A stretch of DNA of 20,074 nt, from positions 1 through 20,074 of IMG/VR virus record IMGVR_UViG_3300046559_000077; one strand, 5' to 3'. Positions 14,486 to 20,031 of this stretch are shown piece by piece. Positions within the stretch are counted from its first letter, which is position 1, and each line of letters starts with the position of its first letter. The notes below the pieces were generated by a model, which was given only the letters and a program-made list of their open reading frames with translations, did not search any database and had not been told where the DNA came from. Made by a program: the position numbers and the translations under genes. The stretch is from a virus.

Positions 14486-14491
14486 CGGCTT

Positions 14492-15337
14492 TTACTGCGC
14501 TGCTTCTACGTCGATCTGCGAGTGCACGGCCGTGAAGAAAGCGTCGGCCGCGTGCTGCAGTTGATCGGTCCACTGCACGACGTCAGCCAGCTCGCGCACC
14601 AGACCCGATTCGAGAATCGAAAGCACCTGGTGCTTTTCCTTCGCGTCGAGCGTTTCACCGGCGCCGGCCGACGGCCCGCCAGTCGGCGAACCAGTTACCG
14701 AGTCGGTGACGGCCGGCGTGATCGGATTGACCGGCGTCACGGCGTCAGCTGCGGCGGAATCGGCGATACTCGCAGGCGTAGCACTGACCGAAGGGTCGGT
14801 GCTGACATCGACGTTTCCCACGTCACCAGTGGGCGCGACATCGGCCGTACTGGCTGCAGGCGCAGCGTTTCCCGCGTCACCATCCGGTGCCGTCCCATCA
14901 TCCACGGCAGAACTGGCCGTTGACGATGCGTCGACAGAACTTGCACCAGCGCTCGTTGACGGTGAGGGCTCGACCGGGGCCACGTTTCCCGCGTCGAGCG
15001 GCGTGCCGTCTGCGTGCAAGTCGACGCCGCTAACCAATCCGGTGTCATCCGTGCCAATCGTGGAGGGAGAAGCGTCGCCACTCGTCGAACCAGCAGGCGA
15101 CGACGCTTCTACGTTTCCCGCGTCAACCGGTGCATCGCTCGGGGCCGCGGGCGCCGCTGACGACGTATCGGTTATGGATTCGGTCGTGCCAGATGTGACC
15201 GACGGCGCCGGTGCCGACACAGCGCCATCGGTCAATTCGTTTCCCGTGTCGGTCACTTCGAAATGGGGTTCGTCCGTGAAGTCTGCGGCCGGGGCTTCGA
15301 ACTGGTCGCCGGTGATCTTGCTGGTGATTTTTGCCAT
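14492..15337 (-). CDS. Low-complexity repeat protein with DAGNV-type repeats
   Basis: This 281-residue protein has three parts. Residues 1-35 look ordered (MAKITSKITGDQFEAPAADF...). Residues 36-230 are Ser/Thr/Ala/Pro/Asp-rich and disordered, with a repeated unit DAGNV/DVGNV/DTGNE coded by five in-frame copies of an ACGTTTCCCGCGTC-like sequence (plus strand 14811, 14865, 14982, 15111 and 15237). The last 50 residues (KEKHQVLSILESGLVRELADVVQW...) form amphipathic helices. ATG 15337 has GAGGAA upstream. The acidic linker with an ordered tail suggests a tethering or scaffold role; the function is unknown. The gene follows the SSB gene after a 66-base gap. Confidence 0.75.
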   Translation of the reverse strand: MAKITSKITGDQFEAPAADFTDEPHFEVTDTGNELTDGAVSAPAPSVTSGTTESITDTSSAAPAAPSDAPVDAGNVEASSPAGSTSGDASPSTIGTDDTGLVSGVDLHADGTPLDAGNVAPVEPSPSTSAGASSVDASSTASSAVDDGTAPDGDAGNAAPAASTADVAPTGDVGNVDVSTDPSVSATPASIADSAAADAVTPVNPITPAVTDSVTGSPTGGPSAGAGETLDAKEKHQVLSILESGLVRELADVVQWTDQLQHAADAFFTAVHSQIDVEAAQ

Positions 15338-15367
15338 GATGCAATTCCTCTGTGTGATAGTTACCCC

Positions 15368-15398
15368 GCGCCGAAGGGCGGCGCAGGGCTCCCTGCGC
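15368..15398 (-). other. Two overlapping hairpins between the SSB and repeat-protein genes
   Basis: An 18-base perfect palindrome (15381-15398, GCGCAGGG / CCCTGCGC around two bases) overlaps a second hairpin (GCGCC at 15368-15372 with GGCGC at 15380-15384). Only one can form at a time. No T-run follows, so neither looks like a normal terminator. Confidence 0.45.
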
Positions 15399-15403
15399 GA
15401 TCT

Positions 15404-15997
15404 TTAGCCGAGTTCGTCGGTCGCTTCTTCCGGTGCTTCGACTGATTCGAACTCGTCGTCGCTCACCGGCGTTCCTGCGCTGAAGGCGTCGCCGTCCTTC
15501 ATGAACTGGACGCCGCGCAGCGTGGCGCGGAGACCCTTTCCGAACTTGTTGTCTTGCGCCCACATCTCGACGGTCGCGTTGACGTAGCACCCTGCGTACG
15601 GCTTGCCGTCGCTCGCCGTCAGCGGCGACTTGTCGCGATCGATCACGATCGGGCGCCCCTTGTCGATGTTGCGCGACGCGGACAGCACGAAGTTGCCTTC
15701 ATATCCGTCGTACGTTTTCAGTGCGCCGTCATACCAGCAGCACTTTTGCGGGTTGCCTTCAAGCGACTTCAGGATCGCCGACGCCTTCGTCTTCCATGCG
15801 TCGGCGGCGATCTGATCGATGACTTTGCGCATCGTGGTTTTCTTCCACGAGCCATCGGTCTGCTTGAGCATTACCGGCGTGTCTTCTTCCTGCAGGAGCG
15901 CGGCGCGGTACGAGAACGGGCCTTGACCTTCAAACTGAACGGCTTCGAACAGATCGGGAAACGACAGACGGGCGGATTGGAGTTGAACGATTGCCAT
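15404..15997 (-). CDS. DUF2815-family single-stranded DNA-binding protein
   Basis: This 197-residue protein matches the DUF2815 family, the ssDNA-binding proteins of phages with PolA-type replication clusters. Visible features are an N-terminal strand section (VQLQSARLSFPDLFEAVQF), the LEGNPQKCCWYDGALKTYDGYEGNFVLSASR block, the GKPYAGCYVNATVEMWAQDN block with strand pattern, and an acidic C-terminal tail (DDEFESVEAPEEATDELG), as in many SSBs that recruit partners. I chose ATG 15997 since GAGG is seven bases away; the TTG at 16003 has none. It should coat ssDNA at the fork and aid the polymerase coded downstream. Confidence 0.88.
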   Translation of the reverse strand: MAIVQLQSARLSFPDLFEAVQFEGQGPFSYRAALLQEEDTPVMLKQTDGSWKKTTMRKVIDQIAADAWKTKASAILKSLEGNPQKCCWYDGALKTYDGYEGNFVLSASRNIDKGRPIVIDRDKSPLTASDGKPYAGCYVNATVEMWAQDNKFGKGLRATLRGVQFMKDGDAFSAGTPVSDDEFESVEAPEEATDELG

Positions 15998-15999
15998 TG

Positions 16000-16191
16000 T
16001 CAAACCTCTTTAAAGAACGTTGGATATTTCGATTGGACGCGGGCGATAGCTGTCTGAAGGTGAGCGTTGCGCGCGGCCGGGTTATCAATCAGTCTTGCTT
16101 CTCTCGCCGCCCGGGCCAGCATCTCGCGCGCGTCGGGCGGCAGATGCGCGCTCAAACCATTCAGGGCCGGTGTCGGGTGCCGTGCGTTCAT
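16000..16191 (-). CDS. Small helical protein, 63 residues
   Basis: The protein (MNARHPTPALNGLSAHLPPDAREMLARAAREAR...) is mostly helical after a Pro-rich start, with no Cys or membrane segment. It overlaps the upstream gene by ATGA and its TGA lies two bases before the SSB start. No family recognised; its neighbours suggest a part in replication or recombination. Confidence 0.72.
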   Translation of the reverse strand: MNARHPTPALNGLSAHLPPDAREMLARAAREARLIDNPAARNAHLQTAIARVQSKYPTFFKEV

Positions 16192-16430
16192 TTGTCGATC
16201 TCCGCGATCAGCTTGTCGGCCACGATCAGCGCCATGCGCGCGATCTGGTCGCTCGGTACGTCAGCGCGGGCCAGACCCGCCAGTGCCGCAGCCGCAAGAC
16301 GCTCGCGGCGCTCGGTGCTTTGCCTTACGCGACGCTCGACCGACGCTTCGAAGTCGCGGACCAGCTTCAACGCTTCGGAACGCTGGAACCCTTCGCGCAC
16401 CATTGTTTCGATCAGGTCGCGGTCGGTCAT
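16188..16430 (-). CDS. Small helical protein, 80 residues
   Basis: The protein is a chain of charged helices (MTDRDLIETMVREGFQRSEALKLVRDFEASVERRVRQ...) and then an Ala-rich helix. Both ends overlap neighbouring genes by ATGA, so translation is coupled to the DUF2800 gene before it. No catalytic motif or membrane segment is visible. Function unknown. Confidence 0.74.
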   Translation of the reverse strand: MTDRDLIETMVREGFQRSEALKLVRDFEASVERRVRQSTERRERLAAAALAGLARADVPSDQIARMALIVADKLIAEIDK

Positions 16431-17725
16431 GCCAGATCTCCACCGTCGTCGACGACTTCGAAGTCTTCCGCGACCGGGGCGATGACGAGCGCGGGGCGCT
16501 TGTCCGACTCAGGTGCGACAGACGGTGAGCCGTTCGGCTGCACGATCAGCGCTTCAGCCTTTTTCCAGCGCCGCGGCGAATCCTTCGCGAGCAGCTTCTC
16601 GGCTTGCGTCGGGCTGATCACCTTGAACTGATACATCTCGTCTTGCTTCAGACGCATCGACTTGAGCAGCGCTTCGGCTTCGTCGGTGCTCGACCACTTG
16701 CGCGCGCCCTTACGGCCTTGAACCAGCTTCAGGCCGGGCACCGCGTTACCCTGCAGCAGTTCGTACTCGATGCGACCGCGAACCGCTTTCATCCAGCCGT
16801 CGATCAGGTCGAGCGCCGGGTAGACCTTGCCGAGACGATCGTTGCTAAGCAGTGGCACAAAATCAAATGCGTCTGCGCCTAGGGCGTCGTTATTCGCGAT
16901 CGTTTCGAAGTCAGCGCCGATCGTCTGCTCGACATGCGCAGCCAGTGCCGGGCATACGGCCTTCGCCTTGCAAAACTTGCACTGCTTTTCGCCGGGCACG
17001 AAGTCGGACAGTGCGAGCGGCACGAAGTCGACCGACTCGACGTAGAGCATTGCCTGCTCGGCTGCCGGCTTCGCGACCGTCGAGATCCACTCGGTGAGCG
17101 CGGCCGGGGTGATTTCCCATTCGCTCGGCTTCTCCGACAGTCGCACCTGGTGGATCACGATGCGCACGTTCGTGAAGTCGAAAAAGTCGCTGTGCTCGTG
17201 CAGCGCGGCGTGCGCGTAGATCATTCCTTGATAGTTGTTCTCGGCGAACACCGGCACGCCCCGACCGTACTTGAGATCGATCACGCAGATCTCGGCGCGG
17301 CCGTCATCCCAGGATGCGATCAGCACGCAGTCGCTCGTGCCCTTCGCGCCTTTCTCGCCGGTGATGTGCTCGATCGACAGGCGCTGCTCGACAAACATCT
17401 GTACCGTCGCGCCGGTCAATTCGTACGCGGCTTTGCGGTTGCGGATGTCGTCGAGATACATCTGCACGTACTCAGCGCGCTCGTCGTCGACATCGAATTC
17501 CCGATCACCGATCGCGATGACGCGGCCGATGTAGGCGGCTGCGTCGTGGCCGGCGTCGAGACACCACTTCGCCAACTCGTGCGACGCGCTGCCGTCGTCG
17601 GCGAACTCACTGCTGTCGTCAGGCTGGCCGATCTGCGCGGCGGTCGACGCCTTGCAGTTGATCCAGGTCGCTGCCGACGACGGCGAGAACAGCGCGTGAG
17701 CGCGTTCTTCAATGACGTCGCTCAT
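16427..17725 (-). CDS. DUF2800 protein: RecB/Cas4-like exonuclease
   Basis: This 432-residue protein matches DUF2800, a phage member of the PD-(D/E)XK (RecB/Cas4-type) nucleases. The core is seen in GTSDCVLIASW near residue 130 (metal-binding Asp), ICVIDLKYGRG near 147-157 (Asp and Lys of the D-x-K motif) and QGMIYAHAAL (the Q-x-x-x-Y helix). The cysteine cluster CKFCKAKAVC near 250 would bind an iron-sulphur cluster together with an upstream Cys such as Cys24, as in Cas4 and AddB. It begins at ATG 17725 with CAGGAG upstream and overlaps the 51-residue gene. It probably resects DNA ends for recombination with the SSB coded after it. Confidence 0.88.
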   Translation of the reverse strand: MSDVIEERAHALFSPSSAATWINCKASTAAQIGQPDDSSEFADDGSASHELAKWCLDAGHDAAAYIGRVIAIGDREFDVDDERAEYVQMYLDDIRNRKAAYELTGATVQMFVEQRLSIEHITGEKGAKGTSDCVLIASWDDGRAEICVIDLKYGRGVPVFAENNYQGMIYAHAALHEHSDFFDFTNVRIVIHQVRLSEKPSEWEITPAALTEWISTVAKPAAEQAMLYVESVDFVPLALSDFVPGEKQCKFCKAKAVCPALAAHVEQTIGADFETIANNDALGADAFDFVPLLSNDRLGKVYPALDLIDGWMKAVRGRIEYELLQGNAVPGLKLVQGRKGARKWSSTDEAEALLKSMRLKQDEMYQFKVISPTQAEKLLAKDSPRRWKKAEALIVQPNGSPSVAPESDKRPALVIAPVAEDFEVVDDGGDLA

Positions 17726-17877
17726 GATTGCTCCTGCGAACTAAGCGCGGCCGACAGAACCGTGATGCTTGCTTTGTCGAACGCGACCAAAACTTCATTG
17801 CGGCCCCACCCGGTCTTAACGGCGAGGCGTCGCTCTAGTTCTTCGCGCAACTGGTCGAGAAACTGATCGATCGTCAT
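17722..17877 (-). CDS. Small helical protein, 51 residues
   Basis: ATG 17877 is chosen because AAGGA lies just upstream and it overlaps the previous stop (ATGA); the longer frame to 17967 covers another gene. The peptide (MTIDQFLDQLREELERRLAVKTGWGRNEVLV...) has one long helix and a short second part. Its stop overlaps the DUF2800 start. Function unknown. Confidence 0.72.
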   Translation of the reverse strand: MTIDQFLDQLREELERRLAVKTGWGRNEVLVAFDKASITVLSAALSSQEQS

Positions 17878-17960
17878 GATTGTTCCTTCGGTGCGGGCGG
17901 CGGGGTCCACACACGGCGCTTGATGCCGAGTGCAACCCACAGGGGGTCGAAGTCGTTCAC
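17874..17960 (-). CDS. Micro-gene, 28-residue peptide
   Basis: GTG 17960 overlaps the previous stop (GTGA), and the TGA overlaps the next ATG (ATGA). The peptide MNDFDPLWVALGIKRRVW ends in TPPPAPKEQS. The perfect fit between two genes with overlaps at both ends supports translation; the function is unknown and coupling may be its main purpose. Confidence 0.6.
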   Translation of the reverse strand: MNDFDPLWVALGIKRRVWTPPPAPKEQS

Positions 17961-18529
17961 GCTGCACCTTCCATCGATGCGGTCACGTCGAGACGGCCGG
18001 CGAGTACGTCGAGCGCCATCGCGAACACGGCCGGGAACTGGTCTTCATTCAGGCCGGGCTTGTCCGGCATTTCCGGCTTGAACGTCACGGCCTTCGCGCC
18101 GAAGCGACCGAGCAGCGCCGTGGCTTGTTCGCGGCCGGCGGGCTGGCCGAGCAACGAATTGATGCCGAGCACGGCCTTGCGCACGTTGTCGAGCGTCGGC
18201 TTTGCCGTCGCGAGTTCGCTGTACAGCTTGGCGGTCTTCTCGTGCCACGGCTGCAGGTCAACCGCGGGCGCTTCTTCCTTCACGGATTCGATCACCGGGA
18301 CCGGTGTCGACGCTTCGCCAGACGGGGTATCGGTCGTCGCCGCTTCCGGCTTTTTTGCGGCTTCTTTCTCCGCGAGTTCCTTCTGCGCCTTCGCGACAGC
18401 CTTGACGGCGGGCGACGACGCGGCTTGCGCGCTGACTTGTGCGGTCTGGATCGTGCCGGCTGCGGTGAGCGCGGCGATCAGTTCACGCATGACTGCGACG
18501 TTTTCGATCAGTGCGGCTTCGAGAGACAT
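17957..18529 (-). CDS. Early operon protein with Ala-rich linker, 190 residues
   Basis: ATG 18529 has AGGAG five bases upstream, so the longer frame to 18568 is not used. Residues 1-35 form a helix (MSLEAALIENVAVMRELIAAL), 36-95 are a low-complexity Ala/Lys/Glu/Pro linker, and 96-190 an ordered helical domain (DLQPWHEKTAKLYSEL to the end) with LLGRFGAKAVTFKPEMPD. Proteins with this layout often occur at the start of phage recombination and replication operons; the function is not known to me. Confidence 0.72.
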   Translation of the reverse strand: MSLEAALIENVAVMRELIAALTAAGTIQTAQVSAQAASSPAVKAVAKAQKELAEKEAAKKPEAATTDTPSGEASTPVPVIESVKEEAPAVDLQPWHEKTAKLYSELATAKPTLDNVRKAVLGINSLLGQPAGREQATALLGRFGAKAVTFKPEMPDKPGLNEDQFPAVFAMALDVLAGRLDVTASMEGAA

Positions 18530-18537
18530 ATAAACTC

Positions 18538-18609
18538 CTAGTTGAAAAATGGGGCGAGGACAGTCCAAAGAACGACAACCAGACCGCCGACGATGTAGAT
18601 CCCGTTCAT
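18538..18609 (-). CDS. Micro-gene, 23-residue single-helix membrane peptide
   Basis: The peptide (MNGIYIVGGLVVVLWTVLAPFFN) is almost one membrane helix. Its ATG follows the previous stop by one base (TGA-A-ATG) and its TAG overlaps the AGGAG site of the next gene. The upstream ribosome site is weak (GGTGGT), so translation probably depends on reinitiation. Function unknown. Confidence 0.5.
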   Translation of the reverse strand: MNGIYIVGGLVVVLWTVLAPFFN

Positions 18610-18610
18610 T

Positions 18611-18751
18611 TCAGCAACCACCGAGTTCGCTGCGAATTCCCGAGCCGATAATGCGGGCTGCGTATTCGCGCAACAGGTGCTGCGTCAGGGCTCCTGCGCC
18701 GCCAACTGCCAGGCGAAGGAGTTCGAGAAGATCAAGTGCGTCGTTGCTCAT
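18611..18751 (-). CDS. First gene of the leftward operon, 46-residue peptide
   Basis: ATG 18751 has AGGAG seven bases upstream; the longer frame to 18820 runs into the operators and is rejected. The peptide (MSNDALDLLELLRLAVGGAGALTQHLL...) is helical and fairly hydrophobic, ending in a Cys. Being first after PL it should be made at once after induction; lambda N holds this place in lambda but this peptide has no Arg-rich motif, so it is not an obvious antiterminator. Confidence 0.65.
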   Translation of the reverse strand: MSNDALDLLELLRLAVGGAGALTQHLLREYAARIIGSGIRSELGGC

Positions 18752-18776
18752 AGCTGGTCTCCTAATCGGCGTCTCT

Positions 18777-18795
18777 TGTTCGGTAACGCCTGACA
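18777..18795 (-). promoter_or_regulatory. Repressor operator OL, downstream copy
   Basis: TGTTCGGTAACGCCTGACA matches the shared 19-bp pseudo-palindrome. It lies just after the -10 box of PL, over the expected transcription start. Confidence 0.75.
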
Positions 18796-18798
18796 TGA

Positions 18799-18827
18799 AC
18801 TGTAGTCTGCCGCCGAACACGTGTCAA
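18799..18827 (-). promoter_or_regulatory. PL: leftward early promoter
   Basis: On the minus strand a perfect TTGACA (18822-18827) is 17 bases from TACAGT (18799-18804). It faces the 46-residue gene and the whole replication operon. Three operators cover it from the -35 to the start, so it should be fully shut in a lysogen. Confidence 0.85.
18801..18819 (-). promoter_or_regulatory. Repressor operator OL, middle copy
   Basis: TGTAGTCTGCCGCCGAACA has one perfect half (CCGAACA) and one weak half. It fills the spacer and -10 box of PL. Centres of the three OL sites are 24 and 21 bases apart. Confidence 0.65.
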
Positions 18828-18840
18828 GCGTCACCTAACA
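18822..18840 (-). promoter_or_regulatory. Repressor operator OL, -35 copy
   Basis: TGTCAAGCGTCACCTAACA has a perfect right half (CCTAACA) and a left half shaped by the overlapping -35 box TTGACA. Confidence 0.7.
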
Positions 18841-18854
18841 AAAAAGGCGAAAAA

Positions 18855-18876
18855 ATACCCGCTCGATGGCGGGTAT
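18855..18876 (-). terminator. Rho-independent terminator of the repressor gene
   Basis: ATACCCGC and GCGGGTAT form an 8-bp stem with a 6-base loop, followed on the minus strand by TTTTTTCGCC and another T-run. It separates the repressor gene from PL. Confidence 0.82.
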
Positions 18877-18943
18877 CGTTTTAACGAATTAGGGTTTGAT
18901 CAACGGCGTGCGGCTGTCGGCGCGGCGATGCGAAGCGCTTTCA

Positions 18944-19627
18944 TCAGTATGCGAGGGGTTTGTCGATCCGGCAGAAGACCACGCCGAGGATCTTGTGATC
19001 TTCGCGCATCGCGCCGAAGCGGTTCGGCCATTCCGGATTGAGCGCCTTGAGCATGCGCGTGTCGCCTTCGACAATCAGTTGACGCAGAACGGGCGTGGCG
19101 TCGTTGTATTGGACAACCACGAAGCTGCGGTGCTCGGCCGCGCGGTCAGGATCTACCCCGACGATATGGCCTTCCCTGAAAGACCGGGGGTCTGATGCGT
19201 CGGCCATGCTGTCACCGACGATTTCCACGTAATAAGCGTTCGGGCCGTGCTCCAGTTGGCACGGAAGCCATTCACCTACTTGCGAACTATCCACTTTCCC
19301 ACTCCACGATCCTGCTTGCTCCCAGGTTATCAGGGGGAGCATTCCTGCAGCGGGGGCTAACGCTTCGCTTGGCGGAAGTATATGCCTGCTTACAGAGGTC
19401 GATTCATCGATTAGGGGGGTGTTGTTACCGTTGTTACCAGTTAACAAAAAGTCGACGCTTACCCCAAGCGCCTCGGCGAGCGCAGCCATCCGTGTGTTGG
19501 CCGGCTGAGTGTCGCCAGATTCCCACGATGAAACCGAGCCGCGGCCGACCCCGACCAGCTCGCCGAGCTGCGTTCCGGTCAGGTGTTTCGCTTCGCGCAA
19601 TGCACGAATCCGCTCGCCCAATTTCAT
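18944..19627 (-). CDS. cI: CI-like repressor: XRE helix-turn-helix plus S24 (LexA-type) domain
   Basis: This 227-residue protein has an XRE helix-turn-helix at about residues 5-60 (LTGTQLGELVGVGRGSVSSWESGDTQP) and a LexA/UmuD-type domain at about 95-220. The expected cleavage bond is Ala105-Gly106 in WEQAGSW, and GDSM holds catalytic Ser140. At the usual catalytic Lys position I see Arg182 (PVLRQL). ATG 19627 is favoured because GGAGG lies five bases upstream; the ATG at 19639 is part of that site. It is divergent from the cro-like gene, with operators between them, and should maintain lysogeny by binding the 19-bp sites. Confidence 0.92.
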   Translation of the reverse strand: MKLGERIRALREAKHLTGTQLGELVGVGRGSVSSWESGDTQPANTRMAALAEALGVSVDFLLTGNNGNNTPLIDESTSVSRHILPPSEALAPAAGMLPLITWEQAGSWSGKVDSSQVGEWLPCQLEHGPNAYYVEIVGDSMADASDPRSFREGHIVGVDPDRAAEHRSFVVVQYNDATPVLRQLIVEGDTRMLKALNPEWPNRFGAMREDHKILGVVFCRIDKPLAY

Positions 19628-19646
19628 CGACCCCTCCATTTGTATG

Positions 19647-19676
19647 TTGACTTGTTAGGGGCTACCAAACTAAGAT
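19647..19676 (+). promoter_or_regulatory. PR: rightward early promoter
   Basis: TTGACT (19647-19652) and TAAGAT (19671-19676) are 18 bases apart, upstream of the cro-like gene. Two operators cover the spacer and the start. I could not find a convincing promoter for the repressor in the opposite direction. Confidence 0.68.
19653..19671 (+). promoter_or_regulatory. Repressor operator OR, spacer copy
   Basis: TGTTAGGGGCTACCAAACT has a perfect left half and two changes in the right half. It fills the spacer of PR. Confidence 0.62.
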
Positions 19677-19694
19677 GTTCGGCATCCCCTAACA
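19676..19694 (+). promoter_or_regulatory. Repressor operator OR, start-site copy
   Basis: TGTTCGGCATCCCCTAACA matches both halves of the consensus. It lies 23 bases from the other OR site, between the -10 box of PR and the cro-like gene. Confidence 0.75.
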
Positions 19695-19710
19695 TTCATA
19701 GGAAATAGCC

Positions 19711-19947
19711 GTGTCGATCATTGAAGCAGCAATTGACAAGGCCGGCGGTGGGGCGAAGGTGGCGCGTGCGCTGAACATCGGCCGGGTGTCGGTGTGGGAG
19801 TGGGTTAAGAAAGGCCGCATTCCCGACGCCCGCGTGCTGCAACTCGCCGAACTTACCGGATGGGAAGTTACCCCTCACCAGCTCGCGCCGGGCATTTATC
19901 CGAACAAAACGGACGGCTTGCCTTCGCACCTGTTGGGTAAAGCCTAA
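19711..19947 (+). CDS. Cro-like protein of the YdaS/Cro type
   Basis: This 78-residue protein starts at GTG 19711, five bases after an AGGAAATA site. The pattern IIEAAIDKAGGGAKVARALNIGRVSVWEWVKKGRIPDARVLQLAELTG is a compact helix-turn-helix (helix two about residues 15-22, recognition helix about 26-34) typical of YdaS/Cro-type genes opposite a repressor. It should turn down the repressor gene and favour lytic growth. An operator overlaps its last codons. Length is normal for the family. Confidence 0.88.
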   Translation: MSIIEAAIDKAGGGAKVARALNIGRVSVWEWVKKGRIPDARVLQLAELTGWEVTPHQLAPGIYPNKTDGLPSHLLGKA

Positions 19948-19949
19948 CA
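19931..19949 (+). promoter_or_regulatory. Repressor operator at the end of the cro-like gene
   Basis: TGTTGGGTAAAGCCTAACA fits the consensus with one change, and a lone CCGAACA half site follows at 19954-19960. No promoter is obvious here; it may help repressor looping or roadblock transcription. Confidence 0.6.
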
Positions 19950-20031
19950 CAAACCGAACAATCGTCAAAATTCGCGCTAGTGGATCGCCTCTAGCCGGGG
20001 TTTTGCTCGTTCATAAAAAGGACAAAAAGCG

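Larger units (their letters stand above)
14213..14491 (-). other. Intergenic stretch with strong RNA structure, no clear gene
   Basis: This 279-base gap in the leftward operon holds two inverted repeats. One is a 12-bp arm pair (14394-14405 and 14451-14462) enclosing 45 GC-rich bases, with ATTTTT following on the minus strand. The other is a 9-bp hairpin at 14462-14485. A frame on the minus strand is open from 14454 to a TGA at 14209-14211 that overlaps the next ATG, but it has no ATG, GTG or TTG. No standard gene can be placed here. Confidence 0.55.

Noticed and set aside
14706-15407. A 233-codon plus-strand frame rich in Ala, Ser and Val
   Set aside because: It is the antisense of the repeat protein; low-complexity GC-rich DNA gives open frames on both strands. 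The minus frame has a ribosome site and ordered ends.
16934-17866. A 310-codon plus-strand frame
   Set aside because: It is antisense to the DUF2800 gene and two small genes that are tightly coupled; no promoter or ribosome site is seen.
19976-20004. A terminator after the cro-like gene
   Set aside because: The GCTAG/CTAGC stem is only 5 bp with a 10-base loop, and the T-run (GGGGTTTTG) is short and displaced; it may be a weak site at most.
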